From: Rathayibacter sp. VKM Ac-2760
GTDB lineage: Bacteria > Actinomycetota > Actinomycetes > Actinomycetales > Microbacteriaceae
Assembly (NCBI RefSeq): GCF_009834185.1
Contig: NZ_CP047173.1
Location: forward strand, 1,736,001 to 1,800,000
Reading direction: 5' to 3'
Length of the DNA stretch: 64,000 nt
Shown: in pieces, positions 8,768-17,204 of the stretch
How the letters are laid out: every line of letters begins with the position of its first letter
Numbering within the stretch: the stretch's first letter is position 1
Position numbers and translations under genes: made by a program
The notes under the pieces: generated by a model
Told to the model about the DNA's origin: nothing
Databases searched by the model: none
The model's input: the letters and a program-made list of their open reading frames with translations, nothing else

Positions 8768-9369
8768 TCTCCTCCCTCCGCGGCACCGTCCTCTCCGCCC
8801 GCGGGAGTCTCGCCGTCGTCGACGTCCACGGCGTCGGCTACGCGGTCAACGTCACGCCGCAGCACGCTCTCGAGCTGCGCGTCGGCGACGAGACCGTGCT
8901 CATCACGACGCTGATCGTGCGCGAGGACTCGCTGACGCTCTACGGCTTCCCGGACGAGGAGCAGCTCGAGATCTTCGAGCTGCTGATCGGCGTCACCGGC
9001 GTCGGCCCGAAGTCGGCGCTGGGCGTGCTCGGTGCCGTCGAGCCCGAGCGGATCGCGCAGGCGGTGGCCGACGAGGACGACGCCGTCTTCCGCAAGGTCT
9101 CCGGCATCGGCCCCAAGACCGCGAAGCTCATCATCCTGTCGCTCGCCGGCAAGCTCGCCGTCCGCCCGCGGGCCGCGCGCGGCTCCGGTCCCGCCGCGAC
9201 GGCCGCCCAGAGCGTGCTCTCGGCGCTGGTGGGCCTCGGCTGGCCCGAGCGCGTCGCCGCCGAGGTCGTCGACGAGATCCTGCTCGACGCGCAGGCGTCC
9301 GACGCCGCGAGCGTGCAGTCGCTGCTCCGCCTCGCCCTCGCCCGGCTCGGCCCGGCGGCGCGCTCGTGA
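8764..9369 (+). CDS. ruvA: Holliday junction branch migration protein RuvA
   Basis: Tetramer that binds the four-way junction and loads the RuvB motor. 201 residues: N-terminal OB fold ([23 protein letters not shown]), tandem helix-hairpin-helix region ([18 protein letters not shown] and [15 protein letters not shown]), a Pro/Ala linker and a C-terminal RuvB-binding domain from about residue 150. The start is GTG at 8764, overlapping the ruvC stop by 4 bp. The end overlaps ruvB by 4 bp. Confidence 0.96.
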   Translation: MISSLRGTVLSARGSLAVVDVHGVGYAVNVTPQHALELRVGDETVLITTLIVREDSLTLYGFPDEEQLEIFELLIGVTGVGPKSALGVLGAVEPERIAQAVADEDDAVFRKVSGIGPKTAKLIILSLAGKLAVRPRAARGSGPAATAAQSVLSALVGLGWPERVAAEVVDEILLDAQASDAASVQSLLRLALARLGPAARS

Positions 9370-10412
9370 GCGGTGACGACGTGATGGGCCCCGAGGTCGC
9401 CTCGGAGGCCGAGATCGCCTTCGAGGGGGCGCTGCGCCCGAAGACCCTCGGCGAGTTCGTCGGCCAGCGCAAGGTGCGCGGCCAGCTCGAGCTGCTGCTC
9501 AAGGCGGCGGCGATGCAGGGGCGCACGCCCGACCACATCCTCCTGGCCGGCCCGCCCGGCCTCGGCAAGACCACCCTCGCGATGATCGTGGCGGAGGAGA
9601 GCTCGTCGCCGCTGCGGATGTCGAGCGGCCCCGCCATCCAGCACGCGGGCGATCTCGCGGCCGTGCTCTCCTCGCTCCTGCCCGGCGAGATCCTCTTCAT
9701 CGACGAGATCCACCGCATGGCGCGCTCCGCGGAGGAGATGCTCTACCTCGCGATGGAGGACTTCCGGATCGACATCATGGTCGGCAAGGGCGCCGGCGCG
9801 ACGTCCGTCCCCCTGGATCTCGCGCCGTTCACCCTCGTCGGCGCGACGACGCGCTCGGGTCTGCTGCCCAATCCGCTGCGCGACCGCTTCGGCTTCACCG
9901 CCCATCTCGAGTTCTACGACGAGACCGAGCTGCGCCAGGTGCTGACCCGCGCCGCGCGCCTGCTCGACCTCGACATCGACGGCGAGGCGGTCGCCGAGAT
10001 CGCCGGCCGCTGCCGGGGCACCCCGCGCATCGCCAACCGCCTGCTGCGCCGCGTCCGCGACTTCGCGCTCGTGCACGGCGGGCGCGCCGACGTGACCGCG
10101 GTCCGTGCGGCACTCGACCTCTACGACGTGGACGAGCTCGGCCTCGACCGCCTCGACCGCGCCGTGATGGACATCGTGCTCACCCGCTTCGACGGCGGAC
10201 CGGTCGGCCTCAACACGCTCGCGGTCTCGGTCGGCGAGGAGGCGGAGACGGTCGAGGCGGTCGTCGAGCCGTTCCTCGTTCGGATCGGACTGCTCACTCG
10301 GACTCCGCGCGGCCGCGTCGCGACCCCGGCGGCGTGGCGCCACTTCGGCGTGGAACCGCGCGGGGGAGCCGCCTCGGCCTCCCAGCGGCCCCTGTTCGGA
10401 GATGACCTATAA
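9366..10412 (+). CDS. ruvB: Holliday junction branch migration ATPase RuvB
   Basis: AAA+ hexameric motor for branch migration. 348 residues. Walker [10 protein letters not shown] at 62-70, Walker B LFIDEIHR at about 109-116, sensor 1 region [12 protein letters not shown] with arginine-finger context downstream, and a winged-helix C-terminal domain ([10 protein letters not shown] onward). The start is GTG at 9366, overlapping ruvA by 4 bp. It is the last gene of the ruvCAB set; a TATAAT at its very end probably starts the next transcript. Confidence 0.97.
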   Translation: MSGDDVMGPEVASEAEIAFEGALRPKTLGEFVGQRKVRGQLELLLKAAAMQGRTPDHILLAGPPGLGKTTLAMIVAEESSSPLRMSSGPAIQHAGDLAAVLSSLLPGEILFIDEIHRMARSAEEMLYLAMEDFRIDIMVGKGAGATSVPLDLAPFTLVGATTRSGLLPNPLRDRFGFTAHLEFYDETELRQVLTRAARLLDLDIDGEAVAEIAGRCRGTPRIANRLLRRVRDFALVHGGRADVTAVRAALDLYDVDELGLDRLDRAVMDIVLTRFDGGPVGLNTLAVSVGEEAETVEAVVEPFLVRIGLLTRTPRGRVATPAAWRHFGVEPRGGAASASQRPLFGDDL

Positions 10413-10413
10413 T
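10408..10413 (+). promoter_or_regulatory. Probable -10 box for yajC
   Basis: TATAAT, a perfect -10 hexamer and unusual in this GC-rich sequence, straddling the ruvB stop. It would give a leader of about 110 nt before yajC. No convincing -35. Confidence 0.55.
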
Positions 10414-10529
10414 CTTCAAGGCCCGACGGGCCGCTCGATCCGCCGGCGCCAGCCCGGTGCTCTCCAGACCCTGTGCTCACCAGAGCGCGATCTGAAGGCG
10501 GATCACCCTCAACTCCGGAAGGCTCACCC

Positions 10530-10934
10530 ATGGATCCGACGATCATCCTGCTCGTCCTGCTTCTCGCCGTGATGATCATCTTCATGTTCCGCAACAACAA
10601 GAAGCGGCAGCGCGAGGCGGAGAAGATGAAGTCCGGTCTCGTCCCCGGCGTCGAGCTGATGACCGGCTCCGGCCTGTTCGGCACCGTCGTCTCGATCGAC
10701 GACGACGAGAACAAGATCATTATCGAGTCGACGCCCGGCACGCTGCTGACGATCCACCGCCAGGCCATCGCCCGCCTCATCGACCCGACCGAGAACGCGG
10801 TCGTCGCCGACGAGGACGAGGCCGAGGTCGTCCCGGCCACCGAGTCGCCCGCGTTCGGCGAGCGCGACGTCGCCCACAAGTCCGACCCGCTGGTCGATCC
10901 GGTCGAGCGCGACCGCAGGCCCGACGCGCAGTAG
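10530..10934 (+). CDS. yajC: Preprotein translocase subunit YajC
   Basis: Small single-pass accessory protein of the SecDF-YajC complex, 134 residues. The start is ATG 10530 (MDPTIILLVLLLAVMI), with GGAAGG upstream; the in-frame GTG at 10473 would add residues before the membrane segment and has no good ribosome site. The membrane helix spans about residues 3-22, followed by a basic stop-transfer (RNNKKRQRE) and the conserved cytoplasmic domain GLVPGVELMTGSGLFGTVVS. The C-terminal third is acidic and less conserved. It sits upstream of secD, as usual. Confidence 0.93.
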   Translation: MDPTIILLVLLLAVMIIFMFRNNKKRQREAEKMKSGLVPGVELMTGSGLFGTVVSIDDDENKIIIESTPGTLLTIHRQAIARLIDPTENAVVADEDEAEVVPATESPAFGERDVAHKSDPLVDPVERDRRPDAQ

Positions 10935-10940
10935 TCTCCA

Positions 10941-10974
10941 GGGCGGGCAGGGTGCATCAGCACCCCGCCCGCCC
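10941..10974 (+). terminator. Strong hairpin after yajC
   Basis: GGGCGGGC plus GGGTGC pairs with GCACCC plus GCCCGCCC around an ATCA loop: an 8-bp and a 6-bp stem separated by one A-C mismatch. It is followed only by TTCC, so it is a U-poor hairpin of the type common in GC-rich actinobacteria. It probably reduces read-through from yajC into secD. Confidence 0.65.
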
Positions 10975-11126
10975 TTCCACGTCCGGGGTGCGCCCCGGTC
11001 CGAAGACCGTCGATCGCACGACCGGCGCGGGCCCCAGGGTCGGTGCCGGTGCGAGGATCGACGTCGACCGCAGAGCCAGCGTCGGCCGGAGAGCCGGCGC
11101 CGACCGAAGAAGAAGGTGAGCCCTGG

Positions 11127-12869
11127 GTGGCCGCATCAACCCCCGTCCGGAAGGCCCGGCGCTCGCTGAGCTGGCTCGGCGTCCTGATCCTCGCGCTGGT
11201 GGGACTGAACGCCGCCGCCGTCATCTTCGGGGGCGGCTCCTGGGTCCCCAAGCTCGCGCTCGACCTCGAGGGCGGCACGCAGATCGTGCTCCAGCCCCAG
11301 CTCACCGACGGCGAGACCGTCTCCTCCGAGCAGCTGACCCAGGCCGTCTCGATCATCCGCCAGCGGATCGACGCCTCCGGCGTCTCCGAGTCGGAGATCA
11401 CCACCCAGGGCTCGAGCAACATCGTCGTCTCGATCCCGGGCACGCCGGACGACGAGACGCTGCAGCGCATCGAGGCGTCGGCGAAGCTCGACTTCCGCCC
11501 CGTCCTCGTCGCCAGCCAGGCGACGGACAGCTCGGTCGGCGGCGACTCCACCTCCTCGCCCACGCCGACCCCGGTCGACCCCTCGCTCGCCACCGAGCCG
11601 ACGGCCTCGCCGACCAGCGCGAGCGACCTGGCGTACATCACGCCGGCGCTCGAGGCGCAGTACACGTCCTTCGACTGCGCGTTCCTCAACGACCAGGACC
11701 CGAACCTCGCGCCGGCCGATCAGCCCCTGATCACCTGCGACGACAGCGGCACGGTCAAGTACGTCCTCGGCCCGGTCGAGATCACCGGCGAGGACATCGC
11801 CGACGCCTCGAACGGCCTGATGACCACGTCCTCCGGGGCCAGCACCGGCACCTGGGCCGTCAACCTGTCCTTCGACGACCAGGGCACCCAGGCCTTCGGT
11901 GACGTCACCTCGCGCCTCATCGGCCTGCAGGGCGCGCAGAACCAGTTCGCGATCGTCCTCGACGGCCGAGTGATCTCGGCGCCCTCCACCAACGCGGCGA
12001 TCACCGACGGCAACGCCCAGATCTCCGGCTCCTTCACCCAGGAGTCGTCGAAGGTCCTCGCCGATCAGCTGAAGTACGGCGCGCTGCCGATCGGCTTCCA
12101 GGTGCAGAGCTCGGACAGCATCTCGGCGACGCTCGGCTCGACCCAGCTCGCCAGCGGTCTGCTCGCCGGTCTGATCGGTCTGATCCTCGTCGTCGTCTAC
12201 TCGATCGCGCAGTATCGCGTGCTCGGCGCCGTGACGATCGCGTCGCTGCTGGTGGCGGCGATCGTCACCTACCTCGTGGTCACCCTGCTCTCCTGGCGGG
12301 AGGGACTCCGCCTCTCGCTCGCGGGAGTCGCGGGCCTGATCGTGGCCATCGGCATCACGGCCGACTCGTTCATCGTCTACTTCGAGCGGATCCGTGACGA
12401 GCTGCGCGACGGGCGCGGACTCGAGTCCTCGGTCGAGGCAGGCTGGCGCCGCGCGCTGCGCACGATCTTCGCGTCCGACATGGTGAACCTGCTCGCCGCC
12501 GTCGTGCTCTTCGCCCTCGCGGTCGGCAGCGTCCGCGGCTTCGCGCTGACGCTCGGCATCACGACGCTGATCGACCTCGTGGTCGTGATCCTCTTCACCC
12601 ACCCGATGCTGCAGCTGCTCGCGACGACGAAGTTCTTCTCCGAGGGGCACAAGGCCTCCGGACTGGATCCGCGCGCACTCGGCGCGGTCTACCGCGGCCG
12701 CGCGGCGTTCCGCCCGCAGGACGCGGTCCTCGCCGGCAAGGGCGCCGCGGGCAAGGGCTCCTCCGCCGCCCGCGAGGCCGCCCGCCGCCAGACCATCGCC
12801 GAGCGGAAGGCCGCCGAGGCGTCCGCCGCGCGCAGCTCCTCGAACGACTCGAACGGGAAGGACGCGTGA
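11127..12869 (+). CDS. secD: Protein translocase subunit SecD
   Basis: RND-like membrane protein that with SecF uses the proton gradient to complete export through SecYEG. 580 residues: first membrane helix (LGVLILALVGLNAAAVIF, about 17-34), large extracytoplasmic P1 domain starting at DLEGGTQIVLQP, a Ser/Thr/Pro-rich low-complexity insert (about 140-170), then five C-terminal helices with the conserved LRLSLAGVAGLIVAIGITAD. The tail is Ala/Lys/Arg rich. I chose GTG 11127 because AAGGTGAG lies 6 nt upstream. A GTG at 11043 would add 28 residues built from three imperfect 18-bp repeats. The end overlaps secF. Confidence 0.93.
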   Translation: MAASTPVRKARRSLSWLGVLILALVGLNAAAVIFGGGSWVPKLALDLEGGTQIVLQPQLTDGETVSSEQLTQAVSIIRQRIDASGVSESEITTQGSSNIVVSIPGTPDDETLQRIEASAKLDFRPVLVASQATDSSVGGDSTSSPTPTPVDPSLATEPTASPTSASDLAYITPALEAQYTSFDCAFLNDQDPNLAPADQPLITCDDSGTVKYVLGPVEITGEDIADASNGLMTTSSGASTGTWAVNLSFDDQGTQAFGDVTSRLIGLQGAQNQFAIVLDGRVISAPSTNAAITDGNAQISGSFTQESSKVLADQLKYGALPIGFQVQSSDSISATLGSTQLASGLLAGLIGLILVVVYSIAQYRVLGAVTIASLLVAAIVTYLVVTLLSWREGLRLSLAGVAGLIVAIGITADSFIVYFERIRDELRDGRGLESSVEAGWRRALRTIFASDMVNLLAAVVLFALAVGSVRGFALTLGITTLIDLVVVILFTHPMLQLLATTKFFSEGHKASGLDPRALGAVYRGRAAFRPQDAVLAGKGAAGKGSSAAREAARRQTIAERKAAEASAARSSSNDSNGKDA

Positions 12870-13870
12870 TGGCCAGCTTCTCGCAGTTCGGAAACGACCT
12901 CTACACCGGCAAGCGCTCGGTCGACTTCGTCGGCCGCCGGCGCACCTGGTACCTCATCTCGATCGTGATCATCCTGATCACGGTGCTGGGCACGGCCGCG
13001 CGCGGCGGGTTCAACTTCAGCATCGAGTTCACCGGCGGCTCCGAGTTCACGGTCACCGCGCCGGAGAGCCTCGACCAGTCCGCCGCGACCGACGCCGTCA
13101 CCGCTGTCTCGCCGGACGCGGTCCCGCGCGTCTCGGTCGTCGGCGACGACTCGATCCGCGTGCAGACCAGCCAGCTCTCCACCGACGAGTCGACCCAGGT
13201 CCGCAACGCGCTCTCCGAGGCCTACGGCGTGCCGACCGATCAGGTCGCGTCGTCCTTCATCGGCGCCGCGTGGGGCTCGGACGTCACGCAGCAGGCCGTC
13301 CGCGGCCTGATCATCTTCGTGATCCTCGCCGCCCTCGCGATGTGGGCCTACTTCCGCACCTGGAAGATGTCGCTGTCCGCGATCGTCGCGCTCCTGCACG
13401 ACCTCGTGATCGTGGCCGGCGTCTACGGCATCACCGGCACGGAGGTCTCGCCCGCGGCGGTGATCGGCCTGCTCACGATCCTCGGCTACTCGCTCTACGA
13501 CACGGTCGTGGTGTTCGACAAGATCCGGGAGAACACGGCGGAGGCGCTCGGCAGCACCACGAAGACCTTCGCCGAGACGGTGAACCTCGCCGAGAACCAG
13601 ACGCTGGTGCGCTCGATCAACACCTCGATCGTCGCCGCCCTGCCGGTGGCGGCGATCCTCGTGATCGGCGCCTTCGTCCTCGGCGCGGGCACTCTCCGCG
13701 ACATCTCGCTCGCCCTGCTGATCGGCATCATCGTCGGCACCTACTCGACGATCTTCGTCGCGGCTCCGCTCTACGCGCAGCTGCGCGGCAAGGAGACCGA
13801 GATCGCCAAGCACGACAAGCGCGTCGTGTCCGCGCGCGAGCGGGCGACCACCCCGGTCGTGCAGGCCTGA
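12866..13870 (+). CDS. secF: Protein translocase subunit SecF
   Basis: Partner of SecD in the inner-membrane export complex. 334 residues from GTG 12866; ATG 12869 is an equally good start and removes one residue. First helix WYLISIVIILITVLG, then the FSIEFTGGSEF motif typical of SecF, an extracytoplasmic domain, and five helices including ILGYSLYDTVVVFDKIREN and the TLVRSINTSIVAALPV segment. It overlaps secD by 4 bp and the rhodanese gene by 1 bp, so the three are translationally coupled. Confidence 0.95.
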   Translation: MMASFSQFGNDLYTGKRSVDFVGRRRTWYLISIVIILITVLGTAARGGFNFSIEFTGGSEFTVTAPESLDQSAATDAVTAVSPDAVPRVSVVGDDSIRVQTSQLSTDESTQVRNALSEAYGVPTDQVASSFIGAAWGSDVTQQAVRGLIIFVILAALAMWAYFRTWKMSLSAIVALLHDLVIVAGVYGITGTEVSPAAVIGLLTILGYSLYDTVVVFDKIRENTAEALGSTTKTFAETVNLAENQTLVRSINTSIVAALPVAAILVIGAFVLGAGTLRDISLALLIGIIVGTYSTIFVAAPLYAQLRGKETEIAKHDKRVVSARERATTPVVQA

Positions 13871-14214
13871 TGGCCGCCGAGTACGCGCAGGTCACCGCCG
13901 CCGACGCGGTCGGTCTCGTCGCACGCGACGAGGTCTGGCTGCTCGACGTGCGCGAGCCGCACGAGTGGGCGCTCGGCCACGCGGCCGCGGCGCACCACAT
14001 CCCGATGGGCAGCATCGGCGCGCGGCAGGACGAGCTGCCGCGCGACGCGGCGATCCTGGTGGTCTGCCACTCCGGCGTCCGCTCAGCGATGGTCGTCCAG
14101 GCCCTCGACGGAGCCGGCTACGAGACGGCGAACATCGAGGCGGGGATGACCGCGTGGGCGGCCACCGGCGGCGACGTCGTCGATGACGAGGGACGCCCCG
14201 GCCGGATCGACTGA
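13870..14214 (+). CDS. Rhodanese-like domain protein
   Basis: A single rhodanese domain, 114 residues, probably a cytoplasmic sulfurtransferase or persulfide carrier. The domain opens with WLLDVREPHEWALGH and the active-site loop is CHSGVRS with Cys66 as the persulfide-forming residue. The start ATG 13870 overlaps the secF stop. Its link to protein export is only positional; no substrate can be inferred. Confidence 0.9.
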   Translation: MAAEYAQVTAADAVGLVARDEVWLLDVREPHEWALGHAAAAHHIPMGSIGARQDELPRDAAILVVCHSGVRSAMVVQALDGAGYETANIEAGMTAWAATGGDVVDDEGRPGRID

Positions 14215-14267
14215 GCACGGCGCTGTCCGCTTCCGGCGGACCGGTCACCGGCACTCCCGCGACCGGC

Positions 14268-14273
14268 GATAAT
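14268..14273 (+). promoter_or_regulatory. Possible -10 box of the relA/spoT homologue
   Basis: GATAAT 20 bp before the GTG start. It would give a short leader of about 14 nt that includes a GGAG ribosome site at 14282-14285. Confidence 0.4.
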
Positions 14274-14293
14274 AAGGCGATGGAGATGTCCGC

Positions 14294-16543
14294 GTGAGCG
14301 ATACCACGACCACGTCCTCGACCGCCGCCCTGCGCCGGCTCGTCCCGCGGATCTTCTCGCGCGCGCAGCCCTCCGGAGCGGTCGACACGCTCGTGCGGAC
14401 GGTGCGCACCCACCACCCCAAGAGCGACATCGCCCTGATCGAGCGGGCCTACTCGGTCGCCGAGCGGGCCCACGCGAACCAGAAGCGCCGCAGCGGCGAG
14501 CCGTACATCACGCATCCGCTGGCTGTCGCGCAGATCCTCGCCGATCTCGGCATCGGCTCGAAGACCATCGCCGCCGCGCTCCTGCACGACACGGTGGAGG
14601 ACACCGACTACAAGCTCGACGAGCTGCGCGCCGACTTCGGCGACGAGGTCGCGATGCTGGTCGACGGAGTCACCAAGCTCGACAAGGTCAAATACGGCGA
14701 CAGCGCGCAGGCCGAGACGGTCCGCAAGATGATCGTGGCGATGTCGAAGGACATCCGCGTGCTCATCATCAAGCTCGCCGACCGCCTGCACAACGCGCGC
14801 ACCTGGGGCTTCGTCCCCGCCGAGTCCGCGGCCCGCAAGGCGACCGAGACGCTCGAGATCTACGCGCCGCTCGCCAATCGCCTCGGCATCCAGGCGATCA
14901 AGTGGGAGCTCGAGGACCTGTCCTTCGCGGTGCTCTACCCGAAGATCTACAACGAGATCGAGAGCCTCGTGAAGGTGCGGACTCCGCAGCGCGAGGAGTT
15001 CGTCCAGAGCATCATCGACCTGATCGGCGAAGACCTGCGGGCGGGCAAGATCCGCGGCCGCGTCGTCGGCCGGCCGAAGCAGTACTACTCGATCTACCAG
15101 AAGATGGTCGTCCGCGGTCGCGACTTCGACGAGATCTACGACCTGGTCGGCATCCGGGTCCTGGTGAACTCGGTGCGCGACTGCTACGCCGTGCTCGGCT
15201 CGATCCACGCGCGGTGGAGCCCGATGCCCGGCCGCTTCAAGGACTACATCGCCACCCCCAAGTTCAACCTCTACCAGTCGTTGCACACCACGGTGATCGG
15301 GCCGAAGGGCCGCGCGGTCGAGATCCAGATCCGCACCAACGAGATGCACCAGCACGCCGAGTTCGGCATCGCGGCGCACTGGAAGTACAAGGAGCAGATG
15401 GCGACCGGCAAGGTCGCCTCCGACTCGAACGACACCGATCTCGCGTGGCTCGCGCACCTCTCGGACTGGCAGTCCGAGACGACCGACCCGAACGAGTTCC
15501 TCGACTCGCTCCGCTTCGAGATCGGGGCGAAGGAGGTCTACGTCTTCACGCCCAAGGGCCGCGTGATCGGTCTGCCGACGGGCGCGACCCCGGTCGACTT
15601 CGCCTACGCCGTGCACACCGAGGTCGGCCACCGCACGATGGGTGCGAAGGTCAACGGCCGGCTCGTGCCGCTCGAGTCCTCGCTGACCACCGGCGACGTC
15701 GTCGAGGTCTTCACCTCGAAGAACCCCGACTCCGGTCCGAGCCAGGACTGGCTGAACTTCGTGCAGAGCCCGCGGGCTCGCAACAAGATCCGCCAGTGGT
15801 TCACCAAGGAGCGCCGCGACGAGGCCATCGAGCAGGGCAAGGACTCCATCGCTCGGGCCATGCGCAAGCAGAACCTGCCGCTGCAGAAGCTGATGAGCCA
15901 GGACACCTTCACCGAGGTGGCCAGTCAGCTGCGCTACAACGACGTCGAGGCGCTCTACGCGGCCGTCGGCGAGGGCCACGTCTCGACCCAGTCGGTGCTG
16001 GAGAAGGTCGTCGCGACGATCCAGGGCGACCCGGAGTCGGACGAGCACGAGGTCACCCTGCCGCGCTCCCCGCGGCCGCGGAGCCGCAGCAGCGAGTCCG
16101 GAGTGCTGGTCAAAGGCGCGCCCGACATCCTGGTCAAGCTCGCGAAGTGCTGCACGCCGGTGCCGGGCGATCAGATCGTCGGCTTCGTCACCCGCGGAGC
16201 CGGCGTCTCCGTGCACCAGGCGAACTGCCACAACGTGCAGGAGCTGCTCAAGGAGCCCGAGCGGATCGTCGACGTCGAGTGGGCGCCGTCGTCCAAGAGC
16301 ATCTTCCTGGTGCAGATCCAGGTCGAGGCGCTCGACCGCTCGGGGCTGCTGAGCGACGTGACGCGGGTGCTCTCGGAGCACCACGTCAACATCCTCTCGG
16401 CGACGGTCTCCACCTCGAGCGACCGGTTGGCGATCAGCCGCTTCGTCTTCGAGATGGGCGACACCACGCATCTGGACCGCGTGCTGAACGCGGTGCGCCG
16501 GATCGACGCCGTCTACGACGTCTACCGGGTCAACGCGGGCTGA
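14294..16543 (+). CDS. Bifunctional (p)ppGpp synthetase/hydrolase (Rel)
   Basis: Makes and degrades the stringent-response alarmones. 749 residues in the classic order: N-terminal HD hydrolase (His60, His74 and HD at 98-99 in LLHDTVEDTD, so hydrolase-competent), synthetase domain (GRPKQYYSIYQKM then DLVGIRVLV), TGS (VYVFTPKGRVIGLPTGATP), a conserved-Cys region (KLAKCCTPVPGDQI) and a C-terminal ACT domain (SGLLSDVTRVLSEHHVNI). GTG 14294 has GGAG upstream. In actinobacteria a single such Rel enzyme usually serves both functions (often named rel or relA). The gene ends at a bidirectional hairpin. Confidence 0.95.
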   Translation: MSDTTTTSSTAALRRLVPRIFSRAQPSGAVDTLVRTVRTHHPKSDIALIERAYSVAERAHANQKRRSGEPYITHPLAVAQILADLGIGSKTIAAALLHDTVEDTDYKLDELRADFGDEVAMLVDGVTKLDKVKYGDSAQAETVRKMIVAMSKDIRVLIIKLADRLHNARTWGFVPAESAARKATETLEIYAPLANRLGIQAIKWELEDLSFAVLYPKIYNEIESLVKVRTPQREEFVQSIIDLIGEDLRAGKIRGRVVGRPKQYYSIYQKMVVRGRDFDEIYDLVGIRVLVNSVRDCYAVLGSIHARWSPMPGRFKDYIATPKFNLYQSLHTTVIGPKGRAVEIQIRTNEMHQHAEFGIAAHWKYKEQMATGKVASDSNDTDLAWLAHLSDWQSETTDPNEFLDSLRFEIGAKEVYVFTPKGRVIGLPTGATPVDFAYAVHTEVGHRTMGAKVNGRLVPLESSLTTGDVVEVFTSKNPDSGPSQDWLNFVQSPRARNKIRQWFTKERRDEAIEQGKDSIARAMRKQNLPLQKLMSQDTFTEVASQLRYNDVEALYAAVGEGHVSTQSVLEKVVATIQGDPESDEHEVTLPRSPRPRSRSSESGVLVKGAPDILVKLAKCCTPVPGDQIVGFVTRGAGVSVHQANCHNVQELLKEPERIVDVEWAPSSKSIFLVQIQVEALDRSGLLSDVTRVLSEHHVNILSATVSTSSDRLAISRFVFEMGDTTHLDRVLNAVRRIDAVYDVYRVNAG

Positions 16544-16544
16544 C

Positions 16545-16569
16545 GGCCGAGCCGCACGCGCGCTCGGCC
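16545..16569. terminator. Bidirectional hairpin between convergent genes
   Basis: GGCCGAGC, 9-nt loop, GCTCGGCC: a perfect 8-bp stem filling the 26-bp gap between the Rel stop and the stop of the minus-strand gene. It probably ends transcription from both sides. Confidence 0.65.
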
Positions 16570-17118
16570 TCATCTCAGCGCCGCCGTCAGCCGCTCCTGG
16601 GCGATGCGGCGGCCCGAGACCGGGGCGCCGCCGTCCAGCCGCTCGAGGACCAGGTCGAGCGTCGTGCCGGTGGTCGCCGCGAGCGCGCGGAGCAGTGAGT
16701 CGGGACAGGCCGGGCGGGTGCGCGCCAGATCGATCAGTGTCCGCTCCGGAGTCGTGACGGGGCAGCCGCCCAGCACCGCGACGTCCTCGTCCGTGAGCCG
16801 GACCTCGTGGAAGCGCACGCGCGCGAGCATCGGCGGGTGCAGCCGATTGCGGCGATCGATCGAGGCGCTGTGTACCGGGGGAGCGGCCGGGAGCGCCCCG
16901 TGCACCCAGGCCGCGGAAAGCCGGTCGGCGACGGTGCCGCGAGGGAGCACCGCGAGCAGCGCCGCGCCGCGCTCGGGCGGCCCGAGCGGCAGATCGGCCA
17001 GCAGGAAGCCCTCGTCGAGGGCGACCACCTCGCCGTCGAGGCGGGCGGCGCACAACTCCGCGAGCGGCAGTCGCCCCGGGCTGGAGCCGGAGAGCAGAAC
17101 GGAGGGGAGGCGCGTCAT
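16570..17118 (-). CDS. AbiEi-antitoxin-like protein without visible partner
   Basis: A 182-residue protein resembling the C-terminal half of the type IV toxin-antitoxin AbiEi family common in Microbacteriaceae: SAAWVHGALP, SIDRRNRLHPP, then VTTPERTLIDLARTRP. There is no N-terminal winged-helix wing clearly visible, and no AbiEii-like nucleotidyltransferase beside it. ATG 17118 is the only start before the conserved part. The next minus-strand gene is 86 bp upstream. The role is unknown: it may be an orphan regulator. The family assignment is by motif resemblance only. Confidence 0.6.
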   Translation of the reverse strand: MTRLPSVLLSGSSPGRLPLAELCAARLDGEVVALDEGFLLADLPLGPPERGAALLAVLPRGTVADRLSAAWVHGALPAAPPVHSASIDRRNRLHPPMLARVRFHEVRLTDEDVAVLGGCPVTTPERTLIDLARTRPACPDSLLRALAATTGTTLDLVLERLDGGAPVSGRRIAQERLTAALR

Positions 17119-17160
17119 CCGCCCAGAGTGGACGACGCACCTCCCCTCCGGGGAGCGCGG

Positions 17161-17184
17161 AGCGGATCTGTGGAGGGATCCGCT
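17161..17184 (-). terminator. Hairpin downstream of the DUF349 gene
   Basis: AGCGGATC, 8-nt loop, GATCCGCT: a perfect 8-bp stem 20 bp past the stop of the minus-strand gene at 17205. The run after it is GC-rich, so it is an intrinsic terminator without a U tract, if it is one. Confidence 0.45.
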
Positions 17185-17204
17185 GCAGCGGGGGTGGGGT
17201 GGGA

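Noticed and set aside
11043..11126. GTG 11043 as the start of secD
   Set aside because: No ribosome site precedes it, while AAGGTGAG lies 6 nt before GTG 11127 and the first membrane helix follows at the normal distance. Kept as a lower-ranked alternative.
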